From Burkholderiales bacterium PBB3 (GTDB taxonomy: Bacteria; Pseudomonadota; Gammaproteobacteria; Burkholderiales; Burkholderiaceae_C): 64,000 bases of DNA. Positions 20,390 to 29,069 of this stretch are shown here, piece by piece. How positions within the stretch are numbered: the stretch's first letter is position 1; every line of letters begins with the position of its first letter. The position numbers were made by a program, and so were the translations under genes. The notes beneath the pieces are model-generated. The model did not search any database, had not been told where the DNA came from, and worked only from the letters and a program-made list of their open reading frames with translations. Where the stretch lies: positions 1-64,000 of the forward strand of contig NKIK01000025.1 in the NCBI GenBank assembly GCA_002256115.1, in the 5' to 3' direction.

Positions 20390-21814
20390 ATGCAAGTCTC
20401 CGCCAGTATTTTCAAAGCCTATGACATTCGCGGCATCGTGCCCAGCACCGTCACACCCGAAGTGGCGCGTGCACTTGGCCGCGCCTTTGGCACGGTGGCT
20501 TTTGCCCAGGGTGAAAAGACCGTGGCCGTGGGCCGCGATGGGCGTCTGAGCGGCCCCAGCCTTTCGCAAGCTTTGATGGACGGCTTGCAAGAGGCGGGCA
20601 TCACCGTCATCGATGTGGGCATGGTCACCACGCCCCTGCTGTACTTCGCGGCCAATACCCTGTGCAACAGTGGTATCCAGGTCACCGGCAGCCACAACCC
20701 CAAGGACTACAACGGTTTCAAGATGGTGCTGGGTGGCCGTGCCATTTATGGCGATGACATTCAAAACCTGCGCACGATCATGGAAGCCGAGAGCTGGGTG
20801 CTGCAAGCCGGTGGCCAGCGCCAGACGGCGGACGTGTTGCCCGCCTATGTGGCCCGCATCGTCGGCGATATCAAATTGGCCCGCCCGATGAAGATCGTCG
20901 TGGATTGCGGCAATGGCGTGGCCGGTGCGTCGGCCCCCGCCATCTTCCGCGCCATCGGCTGCGAAGTGACTGAGCTGTTCAGTGAAGTGGATGGCAACTT
21001 CCCCAACCACCACCCCGACCCGAGCAAGCCCGAAAACCTGAAGGACGTGATTGCCGCGTTGAAGAGCGGCGATGCAGAACTCGGTTTGGCGTTCGATGGC
21101 GATGGCGACCGACTGGGTATCGTCACCAAAGACGGCACCAATATCTACCCCGACCGCCAGATGATGCTGTTTGCGCAGGACGTGCTGTCGCGCGTGCCTG
21201 GCGGCACCATCGTGTTTGATGTGAAGTGCTCGCAGCGCCTGGCCCCGGCCATTGAGGCGGCGGGTGGCAAGGCGCTGATGTTCAAGACCGGTCACTCGCT
21301 GATCAAGGCCAAGATGAAGGAAATCAACTCGCCCCTGGGTGGCGAGATGAGCGGCCACATCTTCTTCAAGGAGCGCTGGTTTGGATTTGATGACGGCACC
21401 TATGCCGGTGCGCGTCTGCTGGAAATTGTCAGCAAGGCGGCCGATGCTTCGGCGGTGCTGAATGCATTGCCCACCAGCTTTTCCACCCCGGAGTTGAATG
21501 TGAAGTGCCATGAAGGTGAGCCACACGGCTTGGTGGACCAACTCGTGGCCCTGGCGTCTCCTGCGGGCACCGGTGCGGCCCCTGTTGTGCGTGCGGCCAT
21601 CGCGGCAGGCCAGGCGACTTTGAACCCGATTGATGGCCTGCGTGTGGACTGGTCGGATGGCTTTGGCTTGATCCGCGCGTCCAACACCACGCCGGTGCTG
21701 GTGCTGCGCTTTGAAGGCCACACCCAGGCTGCGCTGGAGCGAATTCAGGCTGCGATGCTGGAGTTGCTGCATGCGGTGAAGCCCGATGCGTCCTTTGCTG
21801 AGGCTGCGCATTGA
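20390..21814 (+). CDS. Phosphomannomutase/phosphoglucomutase
   Basis: An alpha-D-phosphohexomutase of the AlgC/ManB type that interconverts hexose 6- and 1-phosphates for LPS, exopolysaccharide and nucleotide-sugar synthesis. The phosphoserine is Ser101 in TGSHNPKDYNGF, the metal loop is AFDGDGDRLG, and the sugar-binding loop is GGEMSGHIFF. 474 aa, full length. It is followed directly (4-bp overlap) by waaC, consistent with an LPS-core operon, and is divergent from the Ada-AlkA gene. Confidence 0.95.
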   Translation: MQVSASIFKAYDIRGIVPSTVTPEVARALGRAFGTVAFAQGEKTVAVGRDGRLSGPSLSQALMDGLQEAGITVIDVGMVTTPLLYFAANTLCNSGIQVTGSHNPKDYNGFKMVLGGRAIYGDDIQNLRTIMEAESWVLQAGGQRQTADVLPAYVARIVGDIKLARPMKIVVDCGNGVAGASAPAIFRAIGCEVTELFSEVDGNFPNHHPDPSKPENLKDVIAALKSGDAELGLAFDGDGDRLGIVTKDGTNIYPDRQMMLFAQDVLSRVPGGTIVFDVKCSQRLAPAIEAAGGKALMFKTGHSLIKAKMKEINSPLGGEMSGHIFFKERWFGFDDGTYAGARLLEIVSKAADASAVLNALPTSFSTPELNVKCHEGEPHGLVDQLVALASPAGTGAAPVVRAAIAAGQATLNPIDGLRVDWSDGFGLIRASNTTPVLVLRFEGHTQAALERIQAAMLELLHAVKPDASFAEAAH

Positions 21815-22872
21815 GCCTGAGAATTCTTGTTGTTAAGTTGTCGTCCTTGGGCGACGTGGTGCACGCCATGCCCGCCGTGCAAGACCTGCGCGCCGCGCAC
21901 CCGGACGCACGCATCGATTGGGTCGTAGAAAGCGCCTTCGTGTCCTTGGTGAGCCGTTGCGAGGGCGTGGGCCGTGTGATTGCCTGCGATTTGCGCCGTT
22001 GGCGCAAATCGCCCCTGTCTAGCAGCACGCGCCGCGAGTGGGGCGTGTTCAAAGCCGCGCTGCGTCAAGTCCGTTATGACGTCGTTATCGACCTGCAAGG
22101 CTTGACTAAATCTGCCTTGGTGGCCTGGCTGGCTCACACCACGCAGACGGGCCGCCGCATCGCCATGGCCAACCAGACCGAAGGCTCGGGATACGAAGCC
22201 CCGACGCGATGGGTGGCGGACAAAGCTATACAGCTGGAGCCGCATGTGCACGCGGTGCAGCGCTCGCGCCTGCTGTGTGCCGCAGCGCTGGGCTATGCGG
22301 TGCAAGGCCCCGCAGAGTTTGGTCTAAGGCCTGCTGCCGGGGCCTTGTCGCGCGCGGTGGCACTGCCCGTGCAGCCCAGCTTGGGGAGCAATCCCTTTGT
22401 GCCGCGCAAGCCCGTGGTGGCCTTGGTGCATGGCACCTCGCGCGCCGACAAGCAATGGCCCGTATCGTCCTGGGTCGCGCTGGGCCAACGGCTCAACCAC
22501 AGCGGTTTTACCGTGGCACTGGCCCACGGCAGCGCAGCAGAGCTGGCCACCTCGCAGGCCATTGCCGCCGCGTTAGACGATGCCTGGGTGTGGCCCCCCA
22601 TGACGCTGGACGCACTGGTGGACACCATGGCTGCGTGTGCCGGCGTGGTGGGCGTCGACAGCGGCTTGAGCCACATCGCGGTGGCCTTGGGCCTGCCGCA
22701 TGTGCAGATTTATAACTTTGACACCGCCTGGCGCACCGGCCCCGGGTTTGACGCTTTGGGTGACCCGGCCACCGCCGCCAAACAAGTCAGCGTGTTTGCC
22801 GCGCCCCAGCCCGAGCTCAACGCCGTGTGGCAGGCGTGGGAATCCCTGGAAACCCCGGTGTTCTGCCGATGA
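21811..22872 (+). CDS. waaC: Lipopolysaccharide heptosyltransferase I
   Basis: Transfers the first L-glycero-D-manno-heptose to Kdo2-lipid A at the inner face of the inner membrane (GT9 family). The N-terminus LRILVVKLSSLGDVVHAMPA is diagnostic. VALVHGTSRADKQWP and the C-terminal GVDSGLSHIAVALGLP form the ADP-heptose site. The start is a TTG that overlaps the mutase stop by 4 bp. The end overlaps the waaA ATG, so mutase-waaC-waaA is one operon. Confidence 0.94.
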   Translation: MSLRILVVKLSSLGDVVHAMPAVQDLRAAHPDARIDWVVESAFVSLVSRCEGVGRVIACDLRRWRKSPLSSSTRREWGVFKAALRQVRYDVVIDLQGLTKSALVAWLAHTTQTGRRIAMANQTEGSGYEAPTRWVADKAIQLEPHVHAVQRSRLLCAAALGYAVQGPAEFGLRPAAGALSRAVALPVQPSLGSNPFVPRKPVVALVHGTSRADKQWPVSSWVALGQRLNHSGFTVALAHGSAAELATSQAIAAALDDAWVWPPMTLDALVDTMAACAGVVGVDSGLSHIAVALGLPHVQIYNFDTAWRTGPGFDALGDPATAAKQVSVFAAPQPELNAVWQAWESLETPVFCR

Positions 22873-24350
22873 TGCTGACCCTGTACTCGCTGGTGATGCG
22901 CTGCCTTCAGCCGCTGGCGGTGCGCAGGCTGAAGCGGCGCGCGCGCGCGGAGCCTGGGTACGGGGTTGCCATCCCCGAGCGCTGGGGCCGCTACACCACG
23001 CCCAGCGTGACCCCAGTTTCCAGCGCTGCACCGCTGGTGTGGGTGCATGCCGTCTCTTTGGGTGAAACCATAGCCTGCGCCGCTCTTGTTACTGAGCTGC
23101 GCGTATTGCTACCCGGCATGCGCCTGCTGCTCACCCACGGCACCGCCACCGGCCGCGCCCGGGGGGCTAGCCTGCTGCAGCCGGGCGATGTGCAGGTATG
23201 GCAGCCTTGGGACACGCCGCATGCGACGCAGGCTTTTTTAACGCACTTCAAGCCCGCCATCGGGCTGCTGATGGAAACCGAAGTCTGGCCCAACCTGGTG
23301 GCCGCGTGCCAACGTCAAGGCGTGCCGCTGTGCCTGGTCAACGCCCGCCTGAGCGAAAAATCCCTGCGCCAAGCCCGCCGCCTCGCTTGGCTGGCGCGGC
23401 CCGCCTACGGGGCCTTGCGCGCGGTGTGGGCCCAGGCTCCAGCCGATGCAGAGCGTCTGCGTTCGCTGGGTGCGCCGGTGGCTGGGGTTTTTGGCAATCT
23501 GAAGTTTGATCTCAAGCCCGACATAGACCAATTGGCGCAAGGTCGAGCGTGGAGGGAGCGCCTAGGAAACCGGGCGGCAAATCACTCTGCTCCGTGTCCC
23601 CCGGCCTCCGGCCTCCTCCTTTTACCTACGCAGAGCGCTCTGCCGCCCAGTTTCCTAGGCCGACCGGTGGTGACTCTTGCCATCTCCCGCGAAGGCGAAG
23701 AGGCCATGCTGCTGCAGATTCTGCAAGCCGAGCATTTGCAAGCCAAAAGTGCCTTGCAGCCCATGGATAGTGCGGGAGCAGCTCCTGAAAACATAGTAAG
23801 TAGCGTGCAGTGGATGATTGTGCCGCGCCACCCCCAGCGTTTAGACGAAGTGGCCCAGCTGTGTGAAAGCCATGGTTTTAGCGTGCTGCGCCGCAGCCAG
23901 TGGGGCAAGCGGGGGCCTGCGGATGCGGTGGCCGCTGAAGATGCTGCAGATGCGCCAACGGGCCGCCCGGTCATCTGGCTGGGCGACACGATGGGTGAGA
24001 TGGCGCTGTACTACGCGTTGTCCGATATCGCGCTACTGGGTGGCAGCTTTGCGCCGCTGGGTGGGCAAAACTTGATTGAAGCGGCGGCCTGCCGCTGCCC
24101 GGTGCTCATGGGCCCGCACACCTTCAACTTTGCCCAGGCCGCCGAACTGGCATGCGCAGCGGGGGCGGGCTGGCGGGTGGCGGATATGAGCGCGGCTGTC
24201 GCGCTAGCGCATGAATTGCTGCTGGCTCCCGCACGGCTTGAGCAAGCAGCCCAGGCTACAGCCACGCTGTCAGCGGCCAACCAAGGCGCCGCCCTGCGCA
24301 CGGCGCAGGCGGTGCAGGCCTTGTTGATTAAGGCTTCAGCAAGCCATTAA
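22869..24350 (+). CDS. waaA: 3-deoxy-D-manno-octulosonic acid transferase with two repeat-derived insertions
   Basis: Adds Kdo to lipid IVA (GT30), an essential LPS step at the membrane. The membrane-anchoring N-terminus leads to WVHAVSLGE, LMETEVWPNL and GNLKFD. In the C-half are WMIVPRHPQR, WLGDTMGEMALYYALSD and LMGPHTFNF. It is 493 aa against about 425 in E. coli. The excess is largely explained by foldback copy F (inserting residues such as ANHSAPCPPASG before GRPVVTLAISREGEE) and a second dispersed repeat encoding MDSAGAAPENIV before VQWMIVPRH. Both keep the frame open. ATG 22869 overlaps the waaC stop; the 3' end overlaps convergent tolC by 23 bp. Confidence 0.95.
   Translation: MMLTLYSLVMRCLQPLAVRRLKRRARAEPGYGVAIPERWGRYTTPSVTPVSSAAPLVWVHAVSLGETIACAALVTELRVLLPGMRLLLTHGTATGRARGASLLQPGDVQVWQPWDTPHATQAFLTHFKPAIGLLMETEVWPNLVAACQRQGVPLCLVNARLSEKSLRQARRLAWLARPAYGALRAVWAQAPADAERLRSLGAPVAGVFGNLKFDLKPDIDQLAQGRAWRERLGNRAANHSAPCPPASGLLLLPTQSALPPSFLGRPVVTLAISREGEEAMLLQILQAEHLQAKSALQPMDSAGAAPENIVSSVQWMIVPRHPQRLDEVAQLCESHGFSVLRRSQWGKRGPADAVAAEDAADAPTGRPVIWLGDTMGEMALYYALSDIALLGGSFAPLGGQNLIEAAACRCPVLMGPHTFNFAQAAELACAAGAGWRVADMSAAVALAHELLLAPARLEQAAQATATLSAANQGAALRTAQAVQALLIKASASH
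23560..23660 (+). repeat. Foldback element copy F inside waaA
   Basis: Terminal arms GCCTAGGAAAC and GTTTCCTAGGC are perfect complements, continued by GGGCGGCA/TGCCGCCC. The core is CTCCGTGTCCCCCGGCC, hairpin, GGCCTCCTCCTTTTACC. It is in the sense orientation and in frame. Confidence 0.87.
23755..23800 (+). repeat. Dispersed GATAGTGCGGGAGCAGCT repeat, copy 3 (in waaA)
   Basis: CCATGGATAGTGCGGGAGCA followed by GCTCCTGAAAACATAG matches the intergenic copies, but it is translated as part of waaA. Confidence 0.78.
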
Positions 24351-25665
24351 TCGGCTGCAAATCCTCAGCCTTCAGCACGCCACCGGCTTGGCGCAGGCGC
24401 AGGCCGCCTACCAGCACGTCGTAGCGGGCCTTGGCCAGCTTGGCCTTGGTGTCAAACAACTGGCTTTGTGAGTTCAGCACATCAATGTTGATGCGTACGC
24501 CCACTTGGTAGCCCAGCTTGTTGGCGTCCAGCGCGCTTTGGGTAGAGGCTTCCGCCGCTTCAAAGGCCTTGACCTGGGCTGCGCCCGAAATCACGCCCAA
24601 GAAGGCAGCGCGCGTGCCTTGGGCCACGCCGCGTTGTGCAATGTCCAGGTCGGACTTGGCTTTGTCTTCCAAAGACACAGTTTCGCGCACCCGGTTTTGA
24701 ATCGAGAAGCCAGCAAACAGTGGCAGGTTGAAGTTGACGCCAATGGCGGCGTTGTTCACACGGCTGTCGGCTGCGCCACCGCCAAAGGTGCCGTTGTTAT
24801 TCACCATGGAATAGCTGCCCACCAAATCGACTGTGGGCTTGTGCCCAGCGCGGGCCTTTTGGGTTTCCAGGCGGGCTACTTCCAGGGCCACTTTGGCTTG
24901 TTGGATGCTGGGGTGGTTGTCTTGGGATTGCACAACCCACTGCTCCATATCCGCCATAGGCAGAGTGGGCAATACGGCGGGCAGAGCCAGCGGCTGGGGG
25001 CTGGTGTTGGAGCGGCCCACCAGGGTATCCAGCGCCAAAGACTTTACGCGCAAATCGTTATCGGCAGCCAGTTCTTGGGCAATCACCAGATCGTAGCGGG
25101 CCTGGGCTTCGCGTGAATCGGTGATGGTGGAGGTGCCCACTTCAAAATTGCGCTTGGCCGATGCCAATTGCTCAGAGGTGGCGGTCTTCAGGCTCTTCAG
25201 GTAGGCCAGGCTGTCGGTGGCGGCCAGCACATCAAAGTAGGCTTGGCACACGCGCACGATCAAATCTTGCTCGGCGGCGTTCAACTGCATCTGTGCCAGT
25301 TCGGCTTGCTTTTTGCCTTGTTCGTAGGTCACCCAGTTGGCCGGGCGGTACAGCGGCTGCGATGCGCCCAAAGTCACGGTTTGCGAACCATAACCTTGCT
25401 CCAGTTTGGAGATCGCTTCGGTGTTGGTGCGGTTGGCATTGGCGGTGAGCGAAGCTGATGGCAGGATGCCTGCCCGGGCTTGGTCGGCGCGGGCCAGCGT
25501 GGCGTCGGCATTGGATTTGGCGGACTGGAAAGTAGCGTCATAGCCGCGGGCAGCGGTATACAAATCGACCAGACTTTGCGCCTGCACGGCAGGGGAGATC
25601 ACGGCAGCCAAAGCGGCCAGCATGGGGATCAAAGTGAAGCGATGAAGGGCTTTGGAGTTTTTCAT
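24328..25665 (-). CDS. tolC: TolC-family outer membrane efflux protein
   Basis: A trimeric outer-membrane channel that pairs with RND, ABC or T1SS inner-membrane systems. The signal peptide ends near AVQA-Q. Two OEP repeats follow, with GASQPLYRPANW and a second-half LPLFAGFSIQNRVRET, and ALDANKLGYQVGVRINIDVLN is characteristic. 445 aa. It precedes no pump gene in this window, so it probably serves several systems, possibly including export of the serralysin-like protease at 39.6 kb (inference). It is convergent with waaA. Confidence 0.93.
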   Translation of the reverse strand: MKNSKALHRFTLIPMLAALAAVISPAVQAQSLVDLYTAARGYDATFQSAKSNADATLARADQARAGILPSASLTANANRTNTEAISKLEQGYGSQTVTLGASQPLYRPANWVTYEQGKKQAELAQMQLNAAEQDLIVRVCQAYFDVLAATDSLAYLKSLKTATSEQLASAKRNFEVGTSTITDSREAQARYDLVIAQELAADNDLRVKSLALDTLVGRSNTSPQPLALPAVLPTLPMADMEQWVVQSQDNHPSIQQAKVALEVARLETQKARAGHKPTVDLVGSYSMVNNNGTFGGGAADSRVNNAAIGVNFNLPLFAGFSIQNRVRETVSLEDKAKSDLDIAQRGVAQGTRAAFLGVISGAAQVKAFEAAEASTQSALDANKLGYQVGVRINIDVLNSQSQLFDTKAKLAKARYDVLVGGLRLRQAGGVLKAEDLQPINGLLKP

Positions 25666-25701
25666 GGTGAGCTCTTGGGGTCAAAAAAAAGAAGGCCGGG
25701 T

Positions 25702-26382
25702 TTAAAACTGAAAGCGCGAGGGTTCAGCAAAGTTGTGCAGGCGCGGGGCCACGATGTCCCAGTTTTGCACGCTGCGCAGTGCGGTGGTGCTAGAGCGGGT
25801 GACGATGGTGGCACGCATCACTGGCTCATCCCCCACGATGCCGCACAGGCGGCCACCCACATTCAGCAGGGCCAGCAGGGCGTCTGGCACCATGGTGACC
25901 GAGCCACTGAGCATGATCACATCAAACATGCCATCGCCTGCGCGCAGGGCCGCACCATCGGCCTGCCGCACTTCGACGTTTTGCACGCCGGCTTTGCGCA
26001 GGTTTTCGCGGGCAGAAACGGCCAAGGCGCTGTCAATTTCTAGCGTGACGACACTGCGGGCTTTGTGCGCCAGCAAGGCGGCCATGTAGCCCGAGCCGGT
26101 GCCGATTTCCAACACCGTCTCATGCGGCTGCACCGCGGCGTCTTGCAGCAAGCGGGCTTCCAGGCGCGGTGCCAGCATGCACTGGCCTAGGCTCATGGCC
26201 AATTCGCTCGGGGCGCTCAAGGGGATTTCCAGGTCGGCAAAGGCCAAGCCGCGATGGGCCGTGGGCGCGAAGTCTTCACGTTTGACCACGGACAATAACT
26301 GCAACACGCTGGCGTCGAGCACGTCCCAAGGGCGGATTTGCTGCTCAATCATGTTGAAACGGGCTTGTTCAAAATTCATCAT
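25702..26382 (-). CDS. Protein-L-isoaspartate O-methyltransferase family protein
   Basis: A SAM-dependent methyltransferase fold of the PCMT type: VLEIGTGSGYMAALLAHKA (SAM motif I) and VVTLEIDSALA (motif II). The N-terminal MIEQQIRPWDVLD is the form found in the PCMT-like gene that commonly lies upstream of tolC in proteobacteria. Canonical isoaspartate repair is uncertain for this subgroup. ATG 26382, preceded by GGAG, is preferred. It is probably co-transcribed with tolC 36 bp downstream. Confidence 0.86.
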   Translation of the reverse strand: MMNFEQARFNMIEQQIRPWDVLDASVLQLLSVVKREDFAPTAHRGLAFADLEIPLSAPSELAMSLGQCMLAPRLEARLLQDAAVQPHETVLEIGTGSGYMAALLAHKARSVVTLEIDSALAVSARENLRKAGVQNVEVRQADGAALRAGDGMFDVIMLSGSVTMVPDALLALLNVGGRLCGIVGDEPVMRATIVTRSSTTALRSVQNWDIVAPRLHNFAEPSRFQF

Positions 26383-26430
26383 CTTCTCCAAAGTCGGTCG
26401 TGGGTCGTGTTCAGTGCGCCGGGCGGTGTT

Positions 26431-27147
26431 TTAGCGCGAAGCCGCCATTATTCCTTGTGCAGCAACGCCTGGTGCCGGTTTGGCGCCGGGTACGCATAAA
26501 CCATTGAGCAAGGTGTCGAGCTGGGTGGCCAAAAATTCATCGGGTCGAAGCTGATCGCAGGCATCGTCCAGCGAGCCAAAAGAGTGTGTCCACAGCGCCA
26601 AAAACAGCAGGGGGGCCAGCACCACATAGACCGCTTTTTGGGCATCTATGGGGCGAAACTCGCCACGGTCTATGCCGCGCTGGATCAGGCGCTGGATCAG
26701 AAGATTGCCGGGGCGAATGACTTCGGCCTTGTAAAACTCGGCCAGCTCGGGGAAGTTGCCCGCTTCGCTCATCATCAATTTGGTAATGCCCGACGCTTTG
26801 GTAGAGCCAATGCGCTCCCACCAGGAGTGCATACAAAACTTCAGCATCTCAGGCGTGGTGCCAGGGAAGCAGTCAAACATCGCATTCCACTCAGTGAACT
26901 GGCCCGACAAGTTCTCGCGCACCACGGCCTTGAACAATTCTTCTTTGCTGCTGAAGTACAAAAACAGCGTGCCTTTGGATACACCGGCGCGCTTGGCCAC
27001 TTCTTCGGCGCGTGTGGCAGCAAAGCCTTTTTCAACAAAAAGCTCCAAGGCAGCGTCTAACAGTTCGCCCGGACGCGCGTCTTTACGGCGTTCGCGTTTG
27101 GCACGGACTGTGGCTGCAATTTCACAAAAGTTGATGGGACTGGGCAT
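26431..27147 (-). CDS. TetR-family transcriptional regulator
   Basis: The N-terminal helix-turn-helix has [20 protein letters not shown] and [20 protein letters not shown], diagnostic of TetR/AcrR. The C-terminal ligand domain has a TetR_C-type region with [18 protein letters not shown]. It lies immediately upstream of the PCMT-like and tolC genes on the same strand, so it may control efflux capacity (inference). 238 aa. Confidence 0.92.
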   Translation of the reverse strand: MPSPINFCEIAATVRAKRERRKDARPGELLDAALELFVEKGFAATRAEEVAKRAGVSKGTLFLYFSSKEELFKAVVRENLSGQFTEWNAMFDCFPGTTPEMLKFCMHSWWERIGSTKASGITKLMMSEAGNFPELAEFYKAEVIRPGNLLIQRLIQRGIDRGEFRPIDAQKAVYVVLAPLLFLALWTHSFGSLDDACDQLRPDEFLATQLDTLLNGLCVPGAKPAPGVAAQGIMAASR

Positions 27148-27316
27148 TCTTTACTGACTGATGGGTTATTAATATAGCCGCCAGGCGCTTTTATGTCAAT
27201 GGAAGGGCGGGGGCTATGCGACGAATCGACATTATTGGGGTTTGAAGTGTTCCCCGTAAGATTGGGCGTCGCGGGCCGACCCATGTTTTTACCTTTTTTG
27301 CCCACCGGAGAACCCC

Positions 27317-27859
27317 ATGACATCTTCTTTTGAGACCATCACGCTGGGTGGAGGTTGCTTTTGGTGCACCGAAGCCGTTTTTGTTCAAGTGCGCGGCATT
27401 GTGGATGTGGAGTCGGGCTACAGCAATGGCCATGTGCGCCAGCCCAGCTACGAAGACGTGTGCACCGGCACCACCGGGCACAACGAGGTGGTGAAGTTGG
27501 TCTATGACCCGGCAGTGATCTCTACGCGCGAGGTGCTGGAGATTTTCTTCGTGATCCACGACCCCACCACTCTCAACCGTCAGGGCAATGACACCGGCAC
27601 GCAGTACCGTAGCGGCATCTATTTCAGCAGCCCCGCACAGCAAGCTGTGGCCCAAGAGGTGATGGCCGAGATGGCGGCCAGCGGCGTGTACAGCCGCCCC
27701 CTGGTGACTGAGGTGCTGCCGCTGGACAACTATTCAGCCGCCGAGGATTACCACCAGGATTTTTTTGCGCGCAACCCCAACCAGGGCTATTGCATGGCGG
27801 TGGCGGCACCCAAGGTGGCCAAATTCCGCAAGACGTTTTCCCGGCTGCAAAAGCCTTGA
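27317..27859 (+). CDS. msrA: Peptide-methionine (S)-S-oxide reductase
   Basis: Reduces the S-epimer of methionine sulfoxide in proteins with thioredoxin as electron donor. The active site is [12 protein letters not shown] with nucleophile Cys14. Supporting motifs are [18 protein letters not shown] and [14 protein letters not shown], and the C-terminus has [17 protein letters not shown]. 180 aa, full length and single-domain (no fused MsrB). Confidence 0.97.
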   Translation: MTSSFETITLGGGCFWCTEAVFVQVRGIVDVESGYSNGHVRQPSYEDVCTGTTGHNEVVKLVYDPAVISTREVLEIFFVIHDPTTLNRQGNDTGTQYRSGIYFSSPAQQAVAQEVMAEMAASGVYSRPLVTEVLPLDNYSAAEDYHQDFFARNPNQGYCMAVAAPKVAKFRKTFSRLQKP

Positions 27860-27960
27860 GGGAAGCGCAATAAATTACCTGCGTCAGCCAAGCTGCGGCC
27901 ATGGCCTTACAGTCTCGCTATTGCGTTGGCCCTGCGTGGGCCCTTAGAAAAGGTGAAACC

Positions 27961-28581
27961 ATGAACAGCACAGCCCATCGCCCCCATTTTGTAACCGCTA
28001 GCCCTGCCCGCCGCTGGGTGGGTGTTGTCGTGGGCTTGGCGGCCTTGTTGAATGCGGCTTGGGCGGCGGAACCGGCCAAGACCACTGCGGCCCCTAGCTC
28101 CACTGCCGCCGTGCCTTTGAGTTCCCCTATCGCTGGCGGTGGCAATGGCGCTAGCGGCATTCCGGCGGGCACCGGTGCCGGTGTGCACAGCCCCAACAGC
28201 CCGTTTGCACCCCTGCCAGCGCGCGTGGATGTATTGGCCTGGTCGATGCTGACGGCGGTGAAAACCAAAGTAGAGAAAAACCGGGTGCTGCCGGTCTTCC
28301 CCAGTGATATTCAGGCGCTGAACAAGAAAACCCAGCGCGTGCAAGGCTTCATGATGCCGCTGGAGCCCGGTGAGAAACAGCGCCACTTCTTGTTGGCATC
28401 GGTACCCCTGACGTGTTCGTTTTGTACCCCTGGTGGTCCCGAAAGCATGGTCGAAGTCAAAACCAAAACGCCGGTGAAATATTCGCTGGAGGCGGTCGTT
28501 GTTGAGGGCGAGTTTGCCGTGTTGCAAGACGACCCCTACGGCCTCTACTACCGCATCACCGACGCGGTGCCGGTGAAATAA
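27961..28581 (+). CDS. DUF3299 family exported protein
   Basis: The N-terminal signal region leads to a Pro/Ala/Gly-rich linker (residues 35-80) and a DUF3299 domain: GFMMPLEPGEKQRHFLLAS, then VPLTCSFCTPGGPESMVEV with a Cys-x2-Cys. In Pseudomonas, DUF3299 genes occur in a zinc-starvation (Zur) operon with an ABC ATPase and an FtsX-like permease. Here the ABC pair lies about 9 kb away (37.4-39.4 kb) and a TonB receptor lies immediately downstream. The zinc link is inference from family context. No Zur box was identified. Confidence 0.82.
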   Translation: MNSTAHRPHFVTASPARRWVGVVVGLAALLNAAWAAEPAKTTAAPSSTAAVPLSSPIAGGGNGASGIPAGTGAGVHSPNSPFAPLPARVDVLAWSMLTAVKTKVEKNRVLPVFPSDIQALNKKTQRVQGFMMPLEPGEKQRHFLLASVPLTCSFCTPGGPESMVEVKTKTPVKYSLEAVVVEGEFAVLQDDPYGLYYRITDAVPVK

Positions 28582-28587
28582 TTTTTA

Positions 28588-28989
28588 TTGGTGCTGCGCT
28601 TGCCTCTGTCTACCTCCTTACCGCACCGCCAGGCTAGCCGTGTCGCCAGCGCGGCGATGCTGGTCTTGGTGTTGCTGTGGGCGCAGATCTGGGGGCAATG
28701 GCACAGCGTGCTGCATGCGCAGCACGGCTCCACTGGCTTGGCACAGGCTGCGGCGCTGGGGCATATCAGCCGGTCTGCGGCTCCAGAGCAAGCCTTTTTT
28801 GACCACGACGCGGGCGATGCCCAGTGCCGTTTGCTAGATCAACTCAGCCACGCAGACAGCTTGCCCTGCGTGCCCTTGCTGGCCTTGCCAGTGGCGTTCT
28901 CCGCCGCCCTGGTGGCGCAGAGCGTGGGCTTGGCCGTGGCCCGCTGGGCTGCGCTGTTTCAAGCCCGCGCACCTCCTTCTTTCCGCTGA
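28588..28989 (+). CDS. Small hypothetical membrane/exported protein
   Basis: A 133-aa protein with an N-terminal hydrophobic segment (ASAAMLVLVLLWAQIWG), a middle region with His, Asp and Cys residues (FFDHDAGDAQC), and a hydrophobic C-terminal third. The size and placement before a TonB receptor resemble DUF2946-type proteins of metal loci, but the match is weak. No ATG is available at the 5' end; TTG 28588 or GTG 28591 would be the start. It lies between the DUF3299 and receptor genes, likely in one transcript. Confidence 0.55.
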   Translation: MVLRLPLSTSLPHRQASRVASAAMLVLVLLWAQIWGQWHSVLHAQHGSTGLAQAAALGHISRSAAPEQAFFDHDAGDAQCRLLDQLSHADSLPCVPLLALPVAFSAALVAQSVGLAVARWAALFQARAPPSFR

Positions 28990-29069
28990 ATCTTCTGCCA
29001 GTTTGATGTCGCGGTACGGCCCGGTGGTCGGCCCGCGCGTTTGTCTTTTCTCGATTCAACGGATATTTC

